Positions 1 through 9,600 of a stretch of DNA of 64,000 nt are shown here, one piece after another (positions within the stretch are counted from its first letter, which is position 1; every line of letters begins with the position of its first letter). Source of the DNA: Acanthosepion esculentum (Eukaryota > Mollusca > Cephalopoda > Sepiida > Sepiidae); the NCBI GenBank assembly GCA_964036315.1, contig OZ038479.1:55889246-55953245 (forward strand). The letters are read 5' to 3'. Position numbers and translations under genes: made by a program. The notes beneath the pieces are model-generated. The model searched no databases. It saw only the letters and a list, made by a program, of their open reading frames with translations, and had not been told where the DNA came from.

Positions 1-890
1 TCATGAGTCTGCCAATATTGTTTGTGAGACAAATGTACCAGGATTCATTCAATATTTACTGACAAGAAGTCCACACCTTCGAACAGTTATAGTGATTCAT
101 GCAACAGCATTCAGCTCCATAAAAAGTGCACTATTTGGCACCTGTACTAGCATTATATAGCTCGTTAAAGGAGACAATATTTTCTGCAAATGGTTCATCA
201 CTCGGTCTTCATGGCGGTACTCCGACACTAAGACGATGAGAAAATGCCCAATACTGTCTATGTTTCATATCAGAGAATGAAACCTGCTACACACAGATTG
301 AAAGAGGAGGCAATGGCAACATGATTAAGTGAATCCTTCTTGGACTACTATTATGGTTAGATTTTAAAATAGAACCTGATCATAAGCCAGTAGGCAACAA
401 AGACCTCAACACACCTAGCAGCTAGAATAGAGTTTCCACATGAAATGAATAAGGTACAAATATAGAATCTGCGATATCCCTGGCAAAGAACTATACACAG
501 CTGATGCCTTGTTCAGAGCCACACCCAGAAATGGTTTAAACAAATATAACAAGGACTTCAAGAGAGAAACAAAATCATTCATACCAGCCACTGAAAGATG
601 TTTCAAAGAGCTGAAAGAGGCCACCAGAACTGACTAGACATGCAACTGCATCTTGAAATATAAGATAAATGGCTGGACCCCTAAAACCTATCTCCCATTG
701 ACAGTGAAACCATACTAAACCCACCACAACATTATCTCTAAAAACTGTTGGTGTACAGATATTGTATTCTACATGTGATGCCGCCAGGATTGGCCATGAT
801 AGATAAAATCTACTCCGGTCACCAAGCAAAAAAGAGCTTGTCAATCAATATGGCGGCCTGGATTATCCAATCAAATTGAAATCACAGCAG
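1..890 (+). mobile_element. Ty3/gypsy pol remnant of unit A (RNase H/post-RNase H), left-truncated
   Basis: This is the left-truncated copy of the gypsy remnant that precedes each zinc-finger array. Broken + frames resemble the RNase H end of Ty3/gypsy Pol: a KELYTADAL-type segment near 485-515 matches the usual GKE..ADALSR signature. It is followed by a conserved TERCFKELKEATR segment (about 594-640) that also occurs in the other unit copies. Many stops and frameshifts make it non-functional. It aligns with 17070-17790, 39671-40380 and 61738-62460. The family assignment rests on the better-preserved sister copies. Confidence 0.75.
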
Positions 891-1175
891 AGAACTGCAC
901 ATCGTGTGCTGGACAGAGAAGTACCAACCAGTTGAATCACTTCTGACACCAAGTTTTGACGTTAAATAAATGAAGAAAACACGTGCTGATTGGAATGAAG
1001 ATGGTGGAGAGCTAGCCTCTTTATTATTCACATAAGGTGTGGAACTAGATGGAAGTATCAACCAGCTGAATCACCTCTGACACCATGTTTTGATGTTAAA
1101 GAAATGAACAGGAAAATATAACATGTCAAGAGATTTCAGTGAAGATGGTGAATTGCCATCCTCTTCATTATTCAC
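890..1175 (+). repeat. about 131-bp local tandem duplication at the end of the gypsy remnant
   Basis: Two adjacent imperfect copies share 'gaatcacttctgacacc' (from 934) and 'gaatcacctctgacacc' (from about 1068), then a GATGGTG segment and 'cctctt.attattcac'. The same doubled block follows the gypsy remnant in units B, C and D, so the duplication predates amplification of the large unit. It could be degenerate integrase or LTR sequence; no clear protein match can be read. Confidence 0.7.
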
Positions 1176-1295
1176 CTAGGGTCAAATAAATTCATATAAA
1201 ACATATAAATGAAGGTTTAGAAAAAAAGATACATGCATAAAGAAAAAGAGAGGCTGAAGTTTTATGATCTGAAAAGGTGAAACAAGGTTACACCT

Positions 1296-1435
1296 TATTC
1301 CAACCACCTGAAGAAGGCCGGAGCGTACAACGGCCGAAACGTTGTGACAAATATGGCGACAGAGATGAGGACAATAGTCAGACTAATATAAATACTGTAC
1401 ATAATACCTCATCTCAGAAATATAGACAAACTCTG
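1296..1435 (+). mobile_element. 140-bp short retroposon with 12-bp target-site duplication
   Basis: The insert is flanked by AAGGTTACACCT at 1284-1295 and 1436-1447. The matching site in unit D (about 63458-63470) has this 12-mer once and no insert, so the boundaries are clear. A degenerate second copy lies at 13584-13710. The insert contains a hammerhead-like motif. Its size, TSD and motif suggest a non-autonomous element mobilised by a Penelope-like or other retroelement, or a retrozyme-type monomer; the class is inference. Confidence 0.75.
1305..1346 (+). ncRNA. hammerhead-ribozyme-like core
   Basis: The order of elements is CAC (1305-1307), CTGAAGA (1308-1314, fits the CUGANGA core), a 5-bp stem GGCCG/CGGCC (1316-1320 with 1331-1335) closed by a 10-nt loop, then GAAAC (1336-1340), GTT and GTG (1344-1346), which can pair with CAC. 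An extra A at 1315 and a very short stem III weaken the match. Penelope-like elements are known to carry minimal hammerheads. Activity is not shown. Confidence 0.4.
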
Positions 1436-1447
1436 AAGGTTACACCT

Positions 1448-3110
1448 ATTTAATTTTCAAATCTGGATTCAATTTGGAGACAATCTGTGGCTATTTGAGA
1501 ACCCTGGTTTAGTAAGCACTTCACCAATACCAAATATCACCACTTGCATGTGTGGGACTGTTTTTATATTTTATGTTGCGGTCACTATACCAAATATAAC
1601 CTGTTATTTGTGCTGATCGCCAAATACATTACACCCGGTTGTATCTTCTAATGGACTCAGTTCACTAACTGTAGAATTCTTACTCATGTATGACTATGCA
1701 TATTTCATTTTATATAGATTTCTATTTGGGAAACAGACATGATTAATTAGCCTCTGAAACAACCTTCCGTAAGTAATCGAAATGGCTGTCCAGAAAAGTA
1801 TTATTTTTAGTTGTGGCTTGGATTTTTAAGTTTCCAATATTTTCTACCTACATTTATATACATTAGAAATTAAAGTAAGCACAGCTATGAAAGGATGAAA
1901 AAAAAACCCACTAAGATTTCGACATAATTTGGTGTCTTTCTTTCGTCTAAATTCATGAATTTGTTTTATTCATGCTAAGTCTCAAATAAACACTATATAA
2001 AATTCAACTATTTTTTATTCATGATGTTGAATGTGTTAAATTATTCAGGTTTTTAACAAAAAAAATCTCAAGTTGATGTTAAAAATTGCTGCAAAACATT
2101 GTTGATTAAACATGGAATGATAACGTCTTTAATTTGTATTTAGATACATTAAAATTATTTTCAATTTTTCCAGTTGAATTGTTCACTATTATTGCATATA
2201 GTCCATTATTGTGCATAATTAGGTTAGAATAAAATTTGTATTTTATAAGAATACAACCTTATGAAAATTGAGATGAAGTAGAGTGGAGCACTCCGTATCA
2301 TAGATATGGTACGGAGCACACAAGACACTTACAATGGTCCTGTTAAAAAGAATATACTGTTAATATATATGCACTGAAGTATTGAGAGCATATTTAAAAT
2401 GTAAATGGGAATGAAACACAAACTTAACTCAAATGATAATTATAAGCTAATAAGTAAAATCAAACTAAAAGTAGATATTACAAATTAAGATTTTATTTTC
2501 AATATCTTTAAAATCCTTCAGTACAGGAATAGAGTGCTTGACAAAACATGGTACCAAATTTATCTTAGTAGCTCAAATAGCAACAAAGTTATAACCATTC
2601 AAAGTTTATATTTTTTTATCATCTTCCATTAAGTTTAAGATCAGAGAATATCCAAAGATATTAAATCCTTTCATCCTTTACATATGCAGTCCAAATTCTG
2701 ACCAAATCTGTTTTATCCACTTTGCACAAATGCCTTTGGAAAAGATATGAATTCATCTTTCTCCAGCTTCCATTTGGTTGTTAGCCAGTCTAGGAGAAGG
2801 AAAACTCTGAATTCAAAATCCTAAAAATGACAAGGCAGACTGGGCTCTTTAGCCTTGATACACTAACTGGTCTAAAAAGACCAACATGGTCTGAAGATTC
2901 CAACTAAGGTGTATAATATTTTTGACATCATCATATGTCTTGAGGAAGAAGCCTAACATGTGAAATTGACCAGAACCTCCCTTTATCTAAATTCAACATT
3001 GGCAGATAGCATCATGTCATTGATTAAAGCCCTTTGTAAAAGCATGAATCTTTCTCCAGCCAGTGGTTAAGTTGTTAGGGAAATTGTTTTTTTTTCCAAT
3101 TAGAAGTAAA
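1448..3110. other. unit A spacer between gypsy remnant and zinc-finger 3' flank
   Basis: AT-rich non-coding DNA with no credible gene. It aligns with unit B (about 18790-19740) and unit C (about 41470-43440), and its first part with unit D (63450-64000). The wording is closest to D at the left and to the second half of the C spacer (42560-43440) at the right. About 2690-2825 is a module that recurs at 43243-43405, 48650-48785 and 49345-49500. Another module at 2875-3030 recurs near 6745-6840, 19840-19930 and 43450-43520. Confidence 0.6.
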
Positions 3111-3112
3111 TT

Positions 3113-4450
3113 ACTTTGAAAAACATGAATCTTTATCCAGCCAGGAGTTAAGTAGCTAAGGAGAATCTTTTGTAAGCACATAAAACAAATTCAAAATTCT
3201 TTTTAAAATATTTGTCATTATTGAACTGTATAGAGATTTTCAAATTATGATTAGGAAATTAGCATAGCCTCAATTTTATTCATAAAAGCAATTCAAAGTG
3301 TTTTTTTCTAATAACACAATGTCTTTAATTGCATTATTTCTTTTGAAATTCAGGACAGATTTTCTATAACTTTGATGATGTAAATTCGCTATAGACATGT
3401 CTAACTTCCTCTAAAGTGATACAGAAGGTGAAAAAGAATTTTTATTAAAAATCTTTCTGAAGTCATTCTTTTCATTTAATTTCAAGCTAATGTATTAAAA
3501 TTTAGTATTTCCAATGCAAAAAATAATTTGCTGTGTTTAAAAACTAATTTAAATTGATTGGAGAGTTTTCTTTAAATAACTAATGAATTGAACTATTGAG
3601 AATATTTGCATATGATGCAATAAATCTGGATTTGTTACAAATGCTGATTTTCAAAATTTGAATAGATACATTTTCTATCCTCTGTGTGTTAGCATGTGAC
3701 GCTTCAAATGACTTCTGGGAAAATGCAGATCCACAAACTACACAAGAATATGGTTTCTCTCCAGTGATTAAATCCATTTGAAAAAGTGTGAATCTTTATT
3801 CAGCCAGTGGTTAATACCTTGGGGGATTCTTTTGTATGGACAGAAAACAAATTCAAAATTCTTTTTAAAATATTTGTTGTCATTTAATTGAAGTGAGCTC
3901 TTCCAATTATGATTAATAAATTAGAATAATATCAATGTTATCTACAAAAGCAATTAAAAAGTTTTTTTCCCAATTACATAATGTCTTAGTTGTATTGCAT
4001 TATTTATTTTGTAATTAAAGTCAGATTTTCTGTAAAATTGACGGTTTAAATTCTCTATGGACATGTACTTATAAGTCTAGCTACCTCCAAACAAACGTGA
4101 TACCTAAGGCTAAAAATAATTTTTATAAATGAAAAATCTTTCAGGATGGTTTCATTTTAGATTTAATTTAAAGCTAATAGATTAAAACTGATATTCTCAA
4201 TGAGAAAAATACTTTGTTTTATTAAAAAGTTAATTTAAATTGATTGGAATGAGTTTTTTCCATGAAACTCGAAATGAATTGAACTGTTGAGAATGATGCA
4301 ATGAATCTAGTTTTGTTCCAAATGCTGATTTTAAAAATTGGAATAGATGTGTTTTCTATCCTCTGTGTATCAGCATGTGGCGCTTCAAGTATGACTTCTG
4401 GGAAAATGCAGATCCACAAACTACACAAGAATATGGTTTCTCTCCAGTGT
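3113..4450. repeat. about 655-bp tandem duplication of the zinc-finger 3' end and 3' flank
   Basis: The block 3113-3775 and the block starting at about 3785 share the same succession: an 'aatctttatccagcca' type start, AT-rich flank, then the last zinc finger (- strand). The first copy retains only part of the last finger; the second joins the main array at about 4356. This is a local duplication of the gene's 3' end, found only in unit A of the three complete units. Confidence 0.75.
3680..3775 (-). pseudogene. orphan terminal C2H2 finger fragment
   Basis: On the - strand this reads a GEKPYSCVVCGSAFSQKS segment, nearly identical to the last finger of the adjacent array at 4356-4440. The helix and the first zinc-binding His are damaged (SFEASHAN in place of SYLKRHML). 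It lies at the end of the upstream copy of the 655-bp duplication and lacks any preceding finger, so it cannot act as an array. It is a duplication by-product. Confidence 0.7.
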
Positions 4451-5321
4451 GTATTCTCATATGCCGCACCAAATTTGACGTATTTACAAATGAAGCCCGA
4501 CAAACTTCACAAGAACATGGTTTCTCTCCAGTGTGTGTTCGTATATGGCGCTGCAAATGTGGCCTATTTGCAAATGCAGAGCCACAAACTTCACAAGAAT
4601 ATGGTTTCTCTCCTGTGTGTGTCCGCATATGATCATTCAAAGAAGACTTCATTGAAAATGCAGAACCACAAATTTTACAGTTATGTGGTTTCTCTCCTGT
4701 GTGTGTTCACATATGATACTTCAAAGATGACATTTGGGAAAATGCAGAACCACAAACTGTACAAGAATAGGGTTTCTCTCGAGTATGTGTTCGCATATGG
4801 CACTTAAGACTTGTGCTTGCTGAAAATGTCAACCCACAAACTTCACAAGAATATGGTTTCTCTCCAGTGTGTACTCGCATATGCCGCACCAGATGGGACT
4901 TATTTGCAAATGCAAAGCCACAAACTTCACAAGAATATGGCTTCTCTCCAGTGTGCATTCGCATATGGCGCTTCAAATGTGGCTTATTTGCAAATTCAGA
5001 GCCACAAACGTCACAAGAATATGGTTTCTCTCCTGTGTGAGTCCGCATATGACTATTTAAAGAACACTTCATTGAAAATGCAGATCCACAAATTTTGCAG
5101 TCATATGGTTTCTCTCCTGTGTGTGTTCGCATATGGTACTTCAAAGATGACTTTTGGGAAAATGCAGATACACAAACTTTACAAGAAAATGGCTTATCTC
5201 CTGAGTGTATCCACATATGATCATTCAAAGAAGACTTCATTGAAAATGCAGATCCACAAATTTTCCGAGCATATGGTTTATTTCTGGTGTGTTTTTGCAT
5301 ATGGCACTTCAAATTTGACAA
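4356..5321 (-). pseudogene. C2H2 zinc-finger array of unit A, broken by a single in-frame TGA
   Basis: This encodes a poly-C2H2 zinc-finger protein of the TGEKPY-linker type, expected to bind DNA in the nucleus. Eleven 28-residue fingers are readable in one - strand frame. The frame is interrupted only at 4707-4709, where the HMRTHTGEKP linker reads HM*THTGEKP; sister fingers have a CGA arginine codon there, so a CpG C-to-T change explains the stop. The first finger has also lost its first Cys (YARKIC). The second part, 4356-4652, holds four fingers and ends LKRHMLIHRG-stop. There is no ATG at the 5' end of the frame, so the real start would lie in the degraded fingers or upstream exons. It is most similar to the arrays of units B and C. 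It is probably a pseudogene; a truncated product is possible. Confidence 0.8.
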
Positions 5322-6360
5322 CTAAAAATTAAGATCCACCAACTGTAGAATATTTTTCTAGAGTGTGTGTTCACATATAAGATTCAAAACATGTGTTTGC
5401 TGAAAATGCAGATCCACAAACTTCACAAGAATATGGTTTCTCTCTAATGTTTGTATGCATGTGGAACTCCAAAGAAAATGCAGGTCCACAAACTTCACAA
5501 GAATATAGTTTGTCTTCTCGTTTGTCCACATATGACTATCCAAATAAGAAGCCAATGAAAATATTGATCCACAAGTTTCACAAGTATATGATTTCTCAAC
5601 AGTGTGTGCTTATGTCACTTCAAAGATGATTCTTGGGAAAATGCAGATCCACAAACTGTATAAAAATAGGGTTTCTCTAGAGCATGTATTTGCATATTGT
5701 GCTTAAAACTTCAACTTGCTGAAAATGCAGAGCTGCAAACTTCACAAGAAAATGGATTCTCTCCAGTGTGTACACATATGGCACTTGAAATAAGACTTCT
5801 TTGAAAATGAAGCCTCTCAAATTTCACAAAAATATGGTTTTTCTCCTGTGTTTGTTTGCATATGTTAACTGAAAGATGACAGGAAAATAGAGATCTGCAA
5901 ATTTAACAGGCATATGGTATGTCTCCCACATCTCTTCATAAATGCTGTCAGAACGATAAGTTATTTGAATATGCAGATGCACAAACTTCACAAGAATATG
6001 CCTTCTTGCCAGTGTGTATTCAAAGACTCTAAGTTTTGAGAAAATGCATATCCACAAATATCACAAAAAAATGATTTTTATCCTGTGTTTTTCCCTATGT
6101 TACACAAAATCTCAATCATTAGAAAGATCTGCACAAATCATAAGAATATTGTTTCTGTCCAATGTGTTTATATATGGCCATTCATATGATACAGCCATGA
6201 AAATGCAGTTCCATAAATTTCACAAGAATATAGTTTCTCTGTGTTTTTTCCTTTCACACTTCAAATTAGATGTCAGTGAAAATGCAGTCAGAAACTTCAT
6301 AAGAATTTAGTTTCTCTCCAGTCAGTTTGCATGTAATACTTTGTATGAAATGTCTCTGAG
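5322..6360 (-). pseudogene. degenerate N-terminal fingers of the unit A array
   Basis: The 84-bp finger periodicity continues upstream of the readable frame: runs equivalent to TGEKP linkers and to CxxC..H..H segments recur about every 84 bp. Stops and frameshifts occur in nearly every finger. The decay is far stronger than in the adjoining fingers, so this part has been free of constraint longer. Units B and C also have decayed fingers at this end, but much shorter tracts. Confidence 0.65.
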
Positions 6361-6479
6361 TATGCAGAGTGTTTGCATATAGCACAATAAATTTAAATAT
6401 TAGAAGAATATGCAAATTTAAAAATACTGTCTTCATTCTAATATTTACTTATATGTAACAGTTTTTTGTAAAAAAGAGA

Positions 6480-6680
6480 AACCACTCATTTCAATGTACA
6501 TGCTTTTGTCCCAGTTAATATTCAACGATGCTTTTGACAATACAGATATACAAAGATTTTACATGAAGATTGCAGCATATCTTTCACTTTTCTTGATGTA
6601 AAGTTCCAAGTCTTTTTTCTTTCATTTAAATTCCCAATAATAAGTTAAGAGTATCATGATTTTCTGTTCAGCCCAAACAT
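6480..6680 (-). other. candidate exon with conserved splice acceptor upstream of the unit A array
   Basis: On the - strand a pyrimidine-rich TTTTTCTTCACAG acceptor is followed at 6680 by ATGTTTGGGCTGAACAG. The same junction exists at 22240 (B) and 45785 (C), each time between the finger array and intron-like DNA. In this copy the frame after DVWAEQK breaks early. It is probably a 5' UTR or degraded N-terminal exon of the zinc-finger gene. No transcript evidence is available. Confidence 0.45.
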
Positions 6681-9600
6681 CTGTGAAGAAAAAGTAATAA
6701 AACTTTTTTTAACAGAGACAAAATAATGCAGTACTATCATAAATCCTAACATGTGAAATCAACCAGAACCTCCCTTTATTTAAATCCATTATTGGCAGAT
6801 AGCATCATGTTATTGATTAAAGCCCTTTCAAAAGACATGAATGTTTCTCCCAACAGTGGTTAAGTAGTTAGAGAAACTCTTTTTTTATGTAGGTTTAGGA
6901 TGAGTAGCCTTAAATTGGATGGGAAACTCCAGCTAAGGAGTTTAATATTTTTGACATTGTTATCAATTTTGATAAGAGTCTAACAAGTTGAAGAGCCTAG
7001 AGCCTCTGTTTATCTAAATCTGGTATGAGGAGGCAGCATCAATTTTTCAAAGTGGAAAGTAAAATAATCATGAAAATGATCAGTTCCAAGGTGCTGACAG
7101 CTAACACGGATCATCAGAATTGACATAAATTTACAAAATCTAAGTGAATGAATTTCTTTTTTGTTTTTTAACTACCTAGTAATTTTTACAAATTAACATA
7201 TTTTCAGCAATTATCTAATATTTTATTGACTTTTAGTTATGTTTGAAGATGCTTTCTGAAAAAATAAAAATTTCTTAGATTACTTCAAAAATTTAATAAC
7301 TGAATTGAAATACCATGATAGAGATAACTCAACAATTCATGAAATGTTATGGTATTTTATTTATTATTAATCTATATTTTTTTATTTTAAAGTTGAGAAA
7401 TAAACATGCAATGAATAATGAATTGCAACAAGTTAATTTCTTTGAAACTGGATGACAACTCTTACAGCATGTTACCTTTCATAATAATGCTACGTTTAGG
7501 CTACTATAGATGAAAAATGGGAATGATTAAAGTAAAAAAGATAAAAAATTATTTTAAAAATATAATTGTAAAATTAAACTTTTCAATTTAGGATTTATAA
7601 ATTTCGTTTCCACTTAATTACAATAACACCTAAAAGAAAGAATGTAACTCAGTTTTAAACGATTTTTCAATAATTAAAAATTATTAAAATTTAAAAAAAT
7701 GAAATAATTCTTGTAAAAATTCATTGTTCATCAAAATTTTTTTTTCTTAAGACAATAGTGTCCTCAATATAACTTATTTACAAAAGCAATTAAAAGCTTT
7801 TCTAATTAAATAATGTCATAGTTTGATTACATTTTTTAGTTTATCATTCAGAGCAGATTTTCAATACAAATAGGAAAAGTTTGAAAAAAAAAAATGAATG
7901 ATTTACATTCTCCAAGGTGTCCTATTTTAACAAAAAAATTCTGGAAAGAAAATTTAATTTCACAAAATCTCATGAAATTAAGTTAGTGGGAAGTAGCATA
8001 TGCAAAAAACAAAAATTGGTACCAAGATTTCTAAAACAAAAAATTTAAAAAACAATTTCATTCATTTGTAAATAAGTTCTGGAAATTTAATTAAAATCTG
8101 ACAATTAGTTGATGTTTGCAAAAATTTCCAATGCGTTTTCCATCAGAAAAAAGCACAAAAAAAACTAATTGTAAAAATTTTGTTTTGCGATGTCGACTGT
8201 TGACGTAAAAAAAAAACAAGAGTTTTAACTAAAATTTCAAACGTGCTAGAAAGGATTAAAAAATCTAATAAAATATTAAAAATACTTTGGTTTTTCCTTT
8301 CTTCTTAATAATAACACAAACAGTTTAACAATAAGACATTTTTTTTTATTAAGTTTGGGGCCTTTTTTCATCATGCCTACCTGAAAGTTTCATTAAAATC
8401 CAACAAGAATTTACAAAACTAGTATGCCAACATTTCACAAAAAAAAACAAACAGCATAGCATGATGAAAAACGGCCCCAAACTTAATAAAAACAAAGTTT
8501 TATCATGAAAAAATTTATTTTATTAATAAGAGGAAAGACCAGCGTATTTTTATAATTATTTTTTAAAATATGTTATTCCTTTCCACCATGTTTGAAATTT
8601 AGGTTGAAAATCTAATTTTTTTTTTGGTCAGCATTCATGTAATATTTAGCATTAGTTTTCTTTTAGCGCCTTTGTCAGCTGAAAAACACATTAATTTGGA
8701 AATTCTTGCAAAAATCAAATAATTGTCGGATTTTATTGAAATTTTAAGAACTTATTCAAAAATAAATGAAATTATTTTAGAAGTGTTTGTTTTTTAGAAA
8801 GTTATGGGAAAAATATATCTTTTTTTACATCATTTATACCCTCTCTTACTTAATTTTTTGAAAACTTCAAAAGTCATGAGTCTAATATTTTTTTTTAATT
8901 AAATGCACAAGACCTTGAAGAATATAAATCAATTTTTTTTTTTGTAAATCAATGTGTGCTATTACCCAAACTTTTAGCTCAATTGTAAAAATACAAAACC
9001 CAATAAAACTAAGACATTATTTAATTAAAAGCTTTTAATGCTTTTTTGGAATAATATATATTAAGGACATTTTTATCTTAAGCCAAATTATTTTTTGGAT
9101 GAAAAATGAATTCTTACAAGAATTGTTATCTTTTTTCAATTTTAAATATATAATGTGATAAAAAGTTGTCAAATATTTTTCAATTGTTTGTTTCCATGAT
9201 TCAATCAAAATACTCTTATTATTTTATCTACTTTTTACAGATCATAAATTTGAAAGCTTATTAAAATCTGCTATGCGAGTTTTTTTTTCTTCTTACAAGA
9301 ATGTATTAAAAATTGTCTCCGAGAAAAATACAGATGCACAACTCTGAAATAATGTCACATGTTCTAGAGCTGTTTCCCCTGATAGCAATATCTGATCTGC
9401 CTCATAATTTGCTGGGCTCTCATTCTGTTAGCACATCTCAAGTTTTCTGACTGAACATCATCATCGCATTTTCAAGTTTTCTTTTTCTTTTCAATTTTTA
9501 AATATAATAATTTTTTTTTTACTTCTATTATTAAATAAAAAAATAAAATATGCATAAAATTTTCATAAGTATCATATTAACATTAAAACTAACAGATTTA

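Noticed and set aside
415..844. - strand open frames over the unit A gypsy remnant
   Set aside because: The + strand in the same place encodes recognisable gypsy RNase H fragments, and the - strand frames are not conserved in units B, C and D.
4301..5332. Open frames on the + strand across the unit A finger array
   Set aside because: They are antisense shadows of an 84-bp periodic coding repeat. Similar antisense frames appear at 20437-21666 and 44043-45191, and they have no zinc ligands or other family signature.
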